DNA of 64,000 bases from Flagellimonas profundi (GTDB taxonomy: Bacteria; Bacteroidota; Bacteroidia; Flavobacteriales; Flavobacteriaceae), in the NCBI RefSeq assembly GCF_017313275.1, contig NZ_JAFLNM010000001.1, forward strand, positions 434,001 to 498,000, written 5' to 3'. The notes beneath the pieces were generated by a model, which was given only the letters and a program-made list of their open reading frames with translations, had not been told where the DNA came from and made no database searches. A program made the translations under genes and the position numbers. Below, piece after piece: positions 56,716-64,000 of this stretch. The first letter of the stretch is position 1. The number at the start of each line of letters is the position of its first letter.

Positions 56716-57627
56716 ATGGATTTTATCGATTATTATAAAGTGTTGGGTGTAGCTAAAAACGCATCCATCGACCAAATAAAAAAAGCTTACCGAAAGCTTG
56801 CCAGAAAGTACCATCCTGATCTTAATCCGAACGATAAGGAGGCGGAACAGAACTTTAAGCGCGTCAATGAGGCCAATGAGGTGCTCTCCGACCCTGAAAA
56901 AAGGAAAAAATATGATGAGTACGGAAAGGATTGGCAGCACGCCGAAGAATTTGAGAAAGCAAAACGTTCACGGGCACAACAAGGGGGTGGACGTGATTAT
57001 TCCGGCTACACATATAGTTCAGGGGGATCTGCCCAGGACTTTTCAGACTTTTTTGAATCTATGTTCGGCGGAGGTACTTCGGGATTTGGTTCACGGGGTC
57101 AAAGGGTACGTTTTCGCGGGCAAGATTACAATGCCCAGCTTCAACTATCTTTAATGGATGTCTATACAACTCAAAAACAAACCCTTACGGTTAATGGGAA
57201 GAACATAAGATTAACTATTCCTGCAGGTATCGAGGATGGACAGACCATTAAAATAAAAGGGCATGGAGGACCGGGAATAGAAGGCGGTCCTGCCGGAGAC
57301 CTTTACATTACCTTTTCCATTTCCAACAATACACCTTTTAAGCGAGACGGTGCGAATTTGTATAAAACCGTACAGATTCCCTTGGTAAAAGCAGTGCTCG
57401 GAGGAGATATTCAGGTGGACACCCTAACAGGGAAAGTAAAATTAAAAGTAGCTCCGGGAACCGATAATGGAACCCAAGTGAAACTTAAAGGCAAAGGATT
57501 TCCAAAATATAAAAAAGAAGGTCAGTTTGGAGACCTTTACTTGACCTATTCCGTAAAAATACCGAAGAGCCTAACGCCGGAGCAAAAAAAGCTTTTCGAA
57601 TCTTTGGAAAAGACCAACCTAGAATAA
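56716..57627 (+). CDS. cbpA: CbpA-like DnaJ-class co-chaperone
   Basis: 303 residues from ATG at 56716 ([12 protein letters not shown]); the open frame upstream to 56656 has no support. The J domain (1-70) has the HPD tripeptide in [11 protein letters not shown] Gly/Phe-rich linker with [15 protein letters not shown] leads to the two C-terminal client-binding beta-domains (about 125-295). No zinc-finger cysteines, which marks CbpA rather than DnaJ. It stimulates DnaK; E. coli CbpA also binds nucleoid DNA in stationary phase. cbpM follows after 6 bases. Confidence 0.94.
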   Translation: MDFIDYYKVLGVAKNASIDQIKKAYRKLARKYHPDLNPNDKEAEQNFKRVNEANEVLSDPEKRKKYDEYGKDWQHAEEFEKAKRSRAQQGGGRDYSGYTYSSGGSAQDFSDFFESMFGGGTSGFGSRGQRVRFRGQDYNAQLQLSLMDVYTTQKQTLTVNGKNIRLTIPAGIEDGQTIKIKGHGGPGIEGGPAGDLYITFSISNNTPFKRDGANLYKTVQIPLVKAVLGGDIQVDTLTGKVKLKVAPGTDNGTQVKLKGKGFPKYKKEGQFGDLYLTYSVKIPKSLTPEQKKLFESLEKTNLE

Positions 57628-57633
57628 TAAAAC

Positions 57634-57924
57634 ATGAAAAAAGAAAACTACATATCCATAAAAACTTTTTGTGAACGCCATGGGGTTGGGGAATCTTTTG
57701 TTTACTCCATGTACGAGTATGAGATTTTGCAAGTGGAGCTGGATGAAGATAAGGGGATGCTCCATATTGAGGATTTGCCACTTCTGGAAAAAATGGTACG
57801 CTTGCACAACGAGTTGGAGATTAATCCAGAAGGAATCCAGGCCATACATCATCTTTTGGGACAAGTAGAGAGCCTGCAGCAAGAAGTAGCTTCCCTCAAA
57901 AAGAAATTAGGCAGATTGGAATGA
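57634..57924 (+). CDS. cbpM: CbpM-like chaperone modulator
   Basis: 96 residues. A MerR-like helix-turn-helix N-terminal half (SIKTFCERHGVGESFVYSMYEYEIL) is followed by a coiled-coil tail (VESLQQEVASLKKKLGRLE). CbpM binds the J domain of CbpA and inhibits it. Gene order cbpA-cbpM is conserved from proteobacteria. The 6-base gap indicates co-expression. Confidence 0.9.
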   Translation: MKKENYISIKTFCERHGVGESFVYSMYEYEILQVELDEDKGMLHIEDLPLLEKMVRLHNELEINPEGIQAIHHLLGQVESLQQEVASLKKKLGRLE

Positions 57925-57932
57925 TCTGCAGA

Positions 57933-57977
57933 TATGACCAAGGTCATAGTATAAGGAGTGCATCCATGTTATCTTTA
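57933..57977 (+). promoter_or_regulatory. TGAC-N4-GTCA class II promoter of a universal stress gene
   Basis: TATGACCAAGGTCATA at 57933-57948 has 7-base arms around AA; the TGA-N6-TCA core is 57935-57946 (centre 57940.5). TATCTTTA at 57970-57977 matches TAnnTTT[G/A] and begins 29.5 bases from the centre. No TTTG occurs at the -33 position. TCATAGTATAA at 57944-57954 is repeated at 62965-62975. Confidence 0.75.
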
Positions 57978-58077
57978 GAGTAAAACGCAACAAATGGAAA
58001 TGGCTCAAGGAATAGGGGTTTTGCAAGCATCTTTTCTAATTCAGGAAGAAAGCCATTATGTTTTAACATTGGATGTC

Positions 58078-58899
58078 ATGAAAAAAATATTGGTACCCGT
58101 AGATTTTTCGAAACACTCTGAATATGCTTTGGAGGTTGCCTCCAAAATAGCTAGGCAACATGAGGCAGGCATTGTTTTACTTCACATGATAGGGTTATCC
58201 GATTCGGTATTGGCCAATTCTGAGATTGCCGAAGAAGCCGAGGCCAAATATTTTTTAAAGTTGGCAAAGGATAAAATCAAGGAATTTACGGCAAAGGAAT
58301 ATCTTAAGGATATTTCTGTGAATGCTATTATTCAAAATTACAAGGACTTTACAGAGGTAAACAATGTGGCTCAGGAACAAAACTGTGATTTGGTGGTAAT
58401 GGGTTCTCATGGAACAGGAGGCCTGAGCGAGCTTTTTGTGGGCTCCAACACCGAAAAAGTGGTCAGAACTTCCGACTTGCCCGTAATAGTGATCAAAAAG
58501 TCACATGACGATTTTTCCATCAAAAAAATGGTAATGGCAAGTGACTTGAGCAAAGAAAGTATACCTGTTTACACCAAGGCCAAAGCATTTGCAGAATTGT
58601 TTTCCGCATCATTGGAAGTTGTTTACGTTAACACGTCAGGGGCAAATTTTATGGGGTTCGATGATGTGGAGAAAAGAATGGAATCCTTTAAAAAGGAACT
58701 GGGCCAAGAAATCAATATTAATTTCTATAACCACCACAGTGTAGAGCGTGGAATCCTGAATTACTGTTTTGAAAAAGATGCCGATTTATTGGTGATCCCA
58801 ACCCATGGTAGAAAAGGATTGGCACACTTTGTTGTGGGAAGTTTGGCAGAGAATGTATCCAACCATGCCAAAATACCGGTAATGACCATCAAGCTTTGA
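58078..58899 (+). CDS. Universal stress protein, two Usp domains
   Basis: 273 residues from ATG at 58078 (MKKILVPVDFSKHS); the frame opens at 57994, but that part is leader RNA downstream of the promoter. Two tandem UspA domains, about 1-140 and 150-273, each keep the ATP-loop G-x2-G-x9-G-S: GSHGTGGLSELFVGS and THGRKGLAHFVVGS. Usp proteins accumulate in growth arrest, low energy or low oxygen and bind ATP. It is a single-gene unit facing a TerB-like gene. Confidence 0.93.
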   Translation: MKKILVPVDFSKHSEYALEVASKIARQHEAGIVLLHMIGLSDSVLANSEIAEEAEAKYFLKLAKDKIKEFTAKEYLKDISVNAIIQNYKDFTEVNNVAQEQNCDLVVMGSHGTGGLSELFVGSNTEKVVRTSDLPVIVIKKSHDDFSIKKMVMASDLSKESIPVYTKAKAFAELFSASLEVVYVNTSGANFMGFDDVEKRMESFKKELGQEININFYNHHSVERGILNYCFEKDADLLVIPTHGRKGLAHFVVGSLAENVSNHAKIPVMTIKL

Positions 58900-59307
58900 T
58901 TACTTTTCGAAAAGTAATTGTAGACGTCCCAACAAAATCAATTCAGATTTATTGCTCCCGTAAAACGAGGCGGTGATAGCTCTTGAAGTGGACATTGCCA
59001 AATTTTTGATTTCTGGGGTGAAAAGAATTTTGTGGTCCATATAAAAAGCTTCGAACTCTTCGTAAATCTCGTCATTGTCCTTTCCATACTCCAACAACCA
59101 ATCAAAAACAGAAACAATTTGAAAAGCGGCATCGGTACCATACTCATCCTCAATATCATCTACTTCCAACCAATAATCCTTGACCACTTCATTCAGTCTT
59201 TCCATTTCCTTCATGTGGATACTATGGTCGGCCATGGCCATCGCATAAAATAATTTTCCTAAATTTTGATAAAGTTTATTACCAAGTTTTTTTTTGGATT
59301 CCAACAT
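58900..59307 (-). CDS. TerB-like hypothetical protein
   Basis: 135 residues, all helical, cytosolic. The N-terminal LGKLFYAMAMADHSIHMKEMERL resembles the TerB-type helical domain, where an Asp/Glu-rich turn near the second helix can bind metal. The rest (DYWLEVDDIEDEYGTDAAFQ and EEFEAFYMDHKILF) I do not recognise. Function is unknown. Its stop abuts the stop of the universal stress gene. The promoter has the same TGAT-N4-ATCA dyad at identical spacing, so it belongs to the same regulon. Confidence 0.75.
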   Translation of the reverse strand: MLESKKKLGNKLYQNLGKLFYAMAMADHSIHMKEMERLNEVVKDYWLEVDDIEDEYGTDAAFQIVSVFDWLLEYGKDNDEIYEEFEAFYMDHKILFTPEIKNLAMSTSRAITASFYGSNKSELILLGRLQLLFEK

Positions 59308-59332
59308 TTTCTTAAATTTTAGACTAAGAGAT

Positions 59333-59375
59333 TAAATATACTCATGTAAATAATTTCCCCCCATGATCTAAATCA
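59333..59375 (-). promoter_or_regulatory. TGAT-N4-ATCA class II promoter of the TerB-like gene
   Basis: TGATCTAAATCA at 59364-59375 (centre 59369.5). On the minus strand TATATTTA (59340 to 59333) matches TAnnTTT[G/A] and begins 29.5 bases from the centre. The -33 position is a G run, not TTTG. No matching -7 lies at that distance on the plus strand, so the site serves the TerB-like gene rather than the kinase gene. Confidence 0.72.
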
Positions 59376-59393
59376 GTAAATTTAGTTATTGTT

Positions 59394-60932
59394 TTGGAAC
59401 GGTTCGAAGATAGTAACGTGCTTGGCATTTTATCGGAGGCAATCTCCGAGGGCATCCTTATTGTAAATGAAGAACAGAAGATTACCACCAGTAATGGTGC
59501 CGCCAATAAAATGTTTGATTATGCTGATGGCGAGCTTAATGGTAAGCCATTGGAGCTTTTGCTACCGGAACGCTTCAGGGACGGGCATGAGCATTTCTTT
59601 TCGGGCTTTATGCGTAAAGGTAAACCAAGACAGATGGGCCCGGAAGTGGATTTAGTGGGCATACGAAAAGGAGGTGAAGAATTTCCTTTGGAAATAAGCC
59701 TCAACCCTTTCAAACTTCTTCAAAAAAAGTATGTCCTTGCCTTAATAAAGGATATTACCGAAAGAAAGAAAGCTGAACAGACCATAGATTATTGGTATCA
59801 AATTTTTGACGAATCCCTGAACGAAATTTATGTGTTCGATGCGGAATCGTTCACCTTTATCAATGTGAACCGAGGCGCCCAGCTTAATTTGGGGTACAAC
59901 ATGCAAGAATTGGGTGAAATGTCGGTAATGGATATTAAGCCCGAGGTTACATTGGAAATCATGAAACGATTGATTTCCCCATTGTTATCGGAAAGAAGGG
60001 AAAAGGTGATTTTTGAAACCATACACCAACGCAAGGATGGCAGCAAATACCCGGTCGAGGTGCACCTTCAATTATCGTCTATTGGCAAGCAGAAGGTTTG
60101 TGTGGCCATTGTTCTGGATATTACCGAAAGGAAAAACTATACCCAACAGTTGGAAAACACTGTGGAAGAGCGTACCCAACAGTTAAGACAGGCCTTAAAG
60201 GCAGAGAAAAAGCTCAATGACCTGAAAACTAAGTTTTTATCGCTGGTGTCCCACGAGTTTAAAACACCCTTGACCAGTATTCTAACATCTACCTCGCTAC
60301 TAACCAAGTATACAGAAACCGGACAGCAGGAGAGACGGGACAAGCACATAGCCACCATTAAATCCAAAGTAAAGTATTTGGATAATATTTTAACTGATTT
60401 TTTATCTATCGAGCGTTTAGACCTTGGAAAGGTAAAATATAATATCACCAGCTTTCCTTTGAGCAGATTGATCAATGAAGTGGTTTACGACTCCAATACG
60501 CTTTTAAAAGAAGGGCAGCGTATTCAATACCCCGAGAATATAGACGGTATTGTAGTGGAGTTTGATGAAAAAATTATGGGATTGGCACTTTCCAACCTTA
60601 TGCACAACGCCATAAAGTATTCTCCCGAATATAGAACTATAGAGCTAAAGGTTTCAAAAGGAGAAAATCAGTTGAAAATAGACGTAGCAGATCAAGGTTT
60701 TGGAATTCCATTGGAAGACCAACCCTTTATCTTTGATAGATATTACCGGGCCAGTAATGTTTTAACCTATCAGGGTACAGGTATAGGGTTGAATATTGTT
60801 AGGCAACACATGCATAACTTAAACGCCAATGTCACTTTTAAAAGTGAACTGGGTAAGGGTTCCACATTCACACTGTACATACCAATAAATAACAAGGAAA
60901 AAGATGAAAAAAATTCTGTTGGTGGAGGATGA
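59394..60932 (+). CDS. PAS-domain sensor histidine kinase
   Basis: 512 residues. The start is TTG at 59394 with no ATG nearby; a later start is possible. Two PAS domains (about 8-125 and 132-248, each closed by DITERK), a coiled-coil (about 250-280, TVEERTQQLRQALKAEKKL), the His box LVSHEFKTPLTS (His287) and an ATPase domain with NLMHNAIKYSP, DQGFGIP and GTGIGLNIV. No membrane helices, so it senses a cytosolic signal. Its end overlaps the receiver-Crp gene by 29 bases, so that protein is the cognate partner. Confidence 0.9.
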   Translation: MERFEDSNVLGILSEAISEGILIVNEEQKITTSNGAANKMFDYADGELNGKPLELLLPERFRDGHEHFFSGFMRKGKPRQMGPEVDLVGIRKGGEEFPLEISLNPFKLLQKKYVLALIKDITERKKAEQTIDYWYQIFDESLNEIYVFDAESFTFINVNRGAQLNLGYNMQELGEMSVMDIKPEVTLEIMKRLISPLLSERREKVIFETIHQRKDGSKYPVEVHLQLSSIGKQKVCVAIVLDITERKNYTQQLENTVEERTQQLRQALKAEKKLNDLKTKFLSLVSHEFKTPLTSILTSTSLLTKYTETGQQERRDKHIATIKSKVKYLDNILTDFLSIERLDLGKVKYNITSFPLSRLINEVVYDSNTLLKEGQRIQYPENIDGIVVEFDEKIMGLALSNLMHNAIKYSPEYRTIELKVSKGENQLKIDVADQGFGIPLEDQPFIFDRYYRASNVLTYQGTGIGLNIVRQHMHNLNANVTFKSELGKGSTFTLYIPINNKEKDEKNSVGGG

Positions 60933-61953
60933 TACCTCATTGCGTGAAAATATAGCCGAACTGCTGGAATTGTCCAGCTTTAACGTTTGTTCGGCATCGA
61001 ACGGAAAAATGGCCGTGGATATGGCCAGGAAAGAACATCCGGACTTGGTGCTTTGTGATATTATGATGCCAGAAATGGATGGTTATGAAGTATTGGAAGA
61101 ACTTTCTACGTATGAAAGTACGCGTTACATCCCTTTTATTTTTGTTTCTGCCAAGACCGAAAAACAAGATATTAGAAAGGGAATGAACCTCGGTGCGGAT
61201 GATTATTTGACAAAACCCTTTGAAGAGGAAGAACTTTTGTCCGCCATTAAATGTCGATTGGAGAAGGCCGAACAAATGAAGACTGTTCTGGAGGAACATC
61301 CGAAACAAGCAAGCCAAGAGCATGAAATAAGAAATTTAAACGAACTCAAAAACTTTTTTGATGACCATGGTCAGTTGTTTTCCTACGATAAGGACGAGAC
61401 CATTTATTCCAAAGGGGACCATTCTAACATGGTATATCTTATTTTAAAAGGAGTTGTCAAAAGTTGTGGATTGGACGAGGAAGGAAAGGAATTGATCACA
61501 TCCATTTATGCAGAGGACGATTTTTTGGGCTTTACCTCATTAACGGATCACCTGCCGTACAAAGAATATGCTGTGGCCATGGAAGATGTGGAGTTGGCGG
61601 GAATATCCAAAGAAAAGGTAAAAGCGATTTTGGAAGATAACAAAAGTGTTTCACTCGAACTGATGGATGTCATAGCAGGAGACCTAGAAAATATTAAAAA
61701 GCAATTGTTGCAAATGGCCTATAGTTCGGTCAGAAAAAAAACGGCCCAGACCCTTTTAATGTATTGCAAGGCCATGAACAGGGATAAACAGGCTGCCTTA
61801 AAAATAGCACGTAGTGACTTGGCCGGAGTGGCCGGTATTGCTACGGAAAGCCTTATCAGGACCCTTTCGGATTTTAAACATGAGGGGCTTATTGCCATCG
61901 AAAACAGAAACATTTTGGTCCTTGATAGGGAAGCATTGGAACAAGTGCACTAA
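60904..61953 (+). CDS. Response regulator: receiver fused to Crp/Fnr module
   Basis: 349 residues. The receiver domain (1-120) has acidic Glu8-Asp9-Asp10, phospho-acceptor Asp52 in CDIMMPEMDG, the switch Ser in FVSAKT and Lys in DDYLTKPF. A linker leads to a cNMP-type barrel (about 145-255, DETIYSKGDHSNMVYLILKGV) and a Crp-type HTH (about 275-345). The recognition helix ATESLIRTLSDF keeps the Glu and Arg that read TGA/TCA half-sites. No Fe-S cysteine cluster. Phosphorylation by the overlapping kinase probably replaces ligand or oxygen sensing. It is the likely reader of the TGA[TC]-N4-[AG]TCA sites here (inference). Confidence 0.9.
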   Translation: MKKILLVEDDTSLRENIAELLELSSFNVCSASNGKMAVDMARKEHPDLVLCDIMMPEMDGYEVLEELSTYESTRYIPFIFVSAKTEKQDIRKGMNLGADDYLTKPFEEEELLSAIKCRLEKAEQMKTVLEEHPKQASQEHEIRNLNELKNFFDDHGQLFSYDKDETIYSKGDHSNMVYLILKGVVKSCGLDEEGKELITSIYAEDDFLGFTSLTDHLPYKEYAVAMEDVELAGISKEKVKAILEDNKSVSLELMDVIAGDLENIKKQLLQMAYSSVRKKTAQTLLMYCKAMNRDKQAALKIARSDLAGVAGIATESLIRTLSDFKHEGLIAIENRNILVLDREALEQVH

Positions 61954-61980
61954 CAAAATACATGTCATAAATAGGCCAAG

Positions 61981-62022
61981 TGATATTTATCATTCCTTTT
62001 TTTTTAATGAATGACAAACTTG
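61981..62022 (+). promoter_or_regulatory. TGAT-N4-ATCA dyad upstream of a universal stress gene
   Basis: TGATATTTATCA at 61981-61992 (centre 61986.5). CAAACTTG at 62015-62022 has two mismatches to TAnnTTTG and starts 28.5 bases away, so the promoter assignment is weaker than for the other sites. The ATG of the Usp gene follows at 62042. Confidence 0.5.
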
Positions 62023-62041
62023 TACCATCAATTTATGACAA

Positions 62042-62878
62042 ATGAAGAATATTCTGGTCCCAACAGATTTTTCCGAAAACTCCATCCGCGCATTAAAGTA
62101 TGCCCAAGTACTCTTTAGTGCTATGGAATGTAATTTTTATTTGCTTTATGTTGGTACATTGTTGGACACGAAAAAGGATTCTGAGTCTTTTCAGGAAGTG
62201 GAAAATGAATCCAGCGAAAACACCAAGAAAAAACTTAATGATCTGGTCAAAAATAGCCGGAAACACAGTACGGAGGCCAACCACTTTTTCTTTGCTTTGC
62301 ACGAGTACGGCTTTTTCATCCCCACTATTAAAAAACATGTAGAGGAGCAAAACATACACCTTATTGTTATGGGCACCAAAGGAGTTTCTGGAATAAAGGA
62401 AAAGGTTTTGGGAAGCAACGCAGGGGATGTGATCACCAAAGTACAGTGCAATACCCTTGTTGTTCCCGTTGGTGTGGAACTTTCCAAACCAAAGGAAATA
62501 GCATTCCCTACAGATTTTAATATTTTCTATTCCCTTAAAATTTTAAGGCCAATGGAAGAAATGGTGACTTTGGGAAAAGCAAAATTCAGTGTCATGAATG
62601 CCTTAAAGGAAGGTGATAGTTTAAACGAAGAACAAGAAAAGAACAAAGAACACTTACTGGATTTCATGCAAGATTCTTTTCAAGGAACATACAGTTTTCA
62701 TACAATAACCAATCAAAAAGTAAAGTCGGCCATACAGTGTTTTGTGGAGAGCAGGGACATTGATATGATCGTTATGGTCGCAAAAAACCTGAATTTTATC
62801 CAACAAATCCTATTCGACTCCATAGTGGAGCAAATAAGTTTTCATACAAAAATCCCCTTTTACGTAATTCACGAATAA
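62042..62878 (+). CDS. Universal stress protein, second domain degenerate
   Basis: 278 residues, two Usp domains (1-145 and 155-278). The first starts MKNILVPTDFSENS and keeps the ATP loop GTKGVSGIKEKVLGS. In the second the loop is AKNLNFIQQILFDS, without the glycines, so it should not bind ATP. It lies 88 bases after the receiver-Crp gene, with its own TGAT-N4-ATCA dyad between them. Cytosolic. Likely a dimer or hetero-oligomer with its neighbours (inference). Confidence 0.92.
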   Translation: MKNILVPTDFSENSIRALKYAQVLFSAMECNFYLLYVGTLLDTKKDSESFQEVENESSENTKKKLNDLVKNSRKHSTEANHFFFALHEYGFFIPTIKKHVEEQNIHLIVMGTKGVSGIKEKVLGSNAGDVITKVQCNTLVVPVGVELSKPKEIAFPTDFNIFYSLKILRPMEEMVTLGKAKFSVMNALKEGDSLNEEQEKNKEHLLDFMQDSFQGTYSFHTITNQKVKSAIQCFVESRDIDMIVMVAKNLNFIQQILFDSIVEQISFHTKIPFYVIHE

Positions 62879-62955
62879 GCACCTATTCCCAAACCAACCG
62901 ATTCCAATTTTTGTTCCTGCATTAGATTGGTTCCTCTAAACATTTATTTAATATC

Positions 62956-62998
62956 TGATGTAAATCATAGTATAAAACAAGTACTGTGGATAGCTTTG
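62956..62998 (+). promoter_or_regulatory. TGAT-N4-ATCA class II promoter of the Usp pair
   Basis: TGATGTAAATCA at 62956-62967 (centre 62961.5). TAGCTTTG at 62991-62998 is a perfect TAnnTTTG starting 29.5 bases from the centre. The -33 position reads TAGT, not TTTG. The stretch TCATAGTATAA (62965-62975) matches that of the 57.9-kb promoter exactly. Confidence 0.78.
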
Positions 62999-63027
62999 TT
63001 TATAGTAGGTTTTTAAATAATAGAGCT

Positions 63028-63870
63028 ATGATCAGAGTAGTATTGCCCACCGATTTTTCCGAACAAGCATTTCATGCTATTTCTTATGCAGTGAAGTTAT
63101 TGGAGGATTCTACCTGCATTTTTTACTTGGTACATGCATATACACCAGCTATTTATAGAGTAGATTATGCACTGGGAAGTCCAGGACAATTTGGATTGGC
63201 GGATGATGAGAAATATAGGGCCGAAGAAGCACTGGAAAAAACAAGGAAAAGAATGGAGTCGCTTTTCAATATATCTAAACACACCTATATCACACATGCC
63301 GCTTTTAATTCGTTGGGTGATGAAATTGAGTCCGTTTCGCAAAAGGAAAACATCGACTTTATTGTAATGGGAACACAGGGGGCTACCGGAGCCAAAGAAA
63401 TTCTTTTTGGGTCCAATACGGTTCATGTGATCCAAAAATCCAGTATTCCTGTTCTGGCCGTACCCTATGATTTTGAATACAAGCCACCGAACAACATTTT
63501 ATTCCCTACCGATTATGAAGTGGATTACAATAAAGCCAATCTTGACTTTTTACTCAAGTTTTCCAAGTTATGGCATTCCAAATTACATATCATGCACGTG
63601 ACCACACCTGATGGACTTGATTTGGATCAGGAAAACCACAAAGTTTTTTTGGAGGGCAAAATGTTGGAACAAAACCATAAATTTTACGACCTACCAGATC
63701 AAGAGCTCATAGAAGCCATAAATGAATTTCAAAAGGAAACCCCGGTAGAAATGTTGGCCATGGTTAAAAACAAACATACTTTTTTAGAGCGCCTTTTTGT
63801 GGAACCTACAATCAAAAATATAGGTCTCCATACCAAAGTTCCTTTTTTAGTACTTCCATATCAACAATAA
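63028..63870 (+). CDS. Universal stress protein, second domain degenerate
   Basis: 280 residues from ATG at 63028 (MIRVVLPTDFSEQA); an in-frame GTG at 62986 lies within the promoter and is rejected. Two Usp domains: the first has ATP loop GTQGATGAKEILFGS, while the second has VKNKHTFLERLFVEP, lacking the glycines. This is the same asymmetric pattern as in the preceding Usp. Another Usp gene begins 9 bases downstream, so they form an operon. Confidence 0.92.
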   Translation: MIRVVLPTDFSEQAFHAISYAVKLLEDSTCIFYLVHAYTPAIYRVDYALGSPGQFGLADDEKYRAEEALEKTRKRMESLFNISKHTYITHAAFNSLGDEIESVSQKENIDFIVMGTQGATGAKEILFGSNTVHVIQKSSIPVLAVPYDFEYKPPNNILFPTDYEVDYNKANLDFLLKFSKLWHSKLHIMHVTTPDGLDLDQENHKVFLEGKMLEQNHKFYDLPDQELIEAINEFQKETPVEMLAMVKNKHTFLERLFVEPTIKNIGLHTKVPFLVLPYQQ

Positions 63871-63879
63871 GCAAAAGCC

Positions 63880-64000
63880 ATGTCAAAGATTTTAGTGCCC
63901 ACCGATTTTTCAAATAACTCGTACAATGCACTTTACTACGCAGCGAGGTTATTTCAGAACAGGGAATGCATATTTCACCTTGTAAATGTTTGCAGTGGGG
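63880..64000 (+). CDS. Universal stress protein, N-terminal part
   Basis: ATG at 63880 opens a frame that runs off the window end, giving 40 codons. The visible part, starting MSKILVPTDFSNNSYNAL, is the first strand and helix of a Usp domain and is very similar to the two upstream proteins. It lies 9 bases after the previous Usp gene and is probably co-transcribed. Whether it has one or two Usp domains cannot be seen. Confidence 0.88.
   Translation, partial: MSKILVPTDFSNNSYNALYYAARLFQNRECIFHLVNVCSG

Noticed and set aside
1..64000. Mobile elements, CRISPR arrays, tRNA or rRNA genes
   Set aside because: None was visible: no transposase or integrase frames, no regularly spaced repeats and no cloverleaf-like sequences were noticed by eye.

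Overview
The window looks like chromosomal DNA from a marine-type member of the Bacteroidota, most likely Flavobacteriaceae. The evidence is SusC/SusD-type glycan import genes, lipoproteins with Bacteroidota-style lipoboxes, poor Shine-Dalgarno sequences, TAnnTTTG -7 promoter elements, moderate-to-low GC and dense strand-switching operons. The family-level assignment is inference. I saw no tRNA, rRNA, CRISPR array, transposase or phage gene. No intergenic gap exceeds about 300 bases.

Layout. (1) 1-18.6 kb is a rhamnose-centred polysaccharide utilisation locus: the end of a SusC, a SusD, a GH106 and two GH78 alpha-L-rhamnosidases, two type-B carboxylesterases, a secreted sugar isomerase/epimerase-like protein, a nitroreductase and a YceI protein. 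(2) 18.6-20.6 kb holds a SufR-like Fe-S regulator divergent from a Mn-type superoxide dismutase across a perfect palindrome, followed by an FMN reductase. (3) 20.7-34.5 kb is a redox/detoxification region: two nitroreductase/FMN reductase operons, two Crp/Fnr regulators, and a seven-gene operon of mostly exported hydrolases (serine hydrolase, amidohydrolase, tautomerase, two esterase-like proteins, an NTF2 protein and a degenerate metallo-beta-lactamase-fold protein). (4) 34.5-39.8 kb has a GH29 fucosidase, a PD40/Gfo-Idh pair and a divergent Nudix-type transcription factor. (5) 39.8-53.4 kb has two sensor kinases, the conserved tesA / ybbA-ybbP unit and a three-gene RND efflux operon. (6) 53.6-64 kb is a stress cluster: an ATP-cone nuclease plus a beta-CASP nuclease, upp, cbpA-cbpM, four universal stress proteins, a TerB-like protein, and a PAS histidine kinase overlapping a receiver-Crp fusion regulator.

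The most striking observation is regulatory. Two different dyad motifs each recur at several promoters, and in seven cases the dyad centre lies exactly 29.5 bases from the first base of a TAnnTTT[G/A] element, with no clear -33 element. This is the geometry expected of class II activation by Crp/Fnr proteins. One motif, TGA[TC]-N4-[AG]TCA, precedes the universal stress genes, the TerB-like gene and (with looser spacing) cbpA-cbpM; its likely reader is the receiver-Crp protein encoded among them. The other, CTTAA-N6-T[TC]AA[GT], precedes four transcription units in region 3; its likely reader is the Crp/Fnr gene at 32.3-32.9 kb.

All functional calls rest on reading the sequence and on knowledge of the families. 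No database search was run, and motif searching was by eye.
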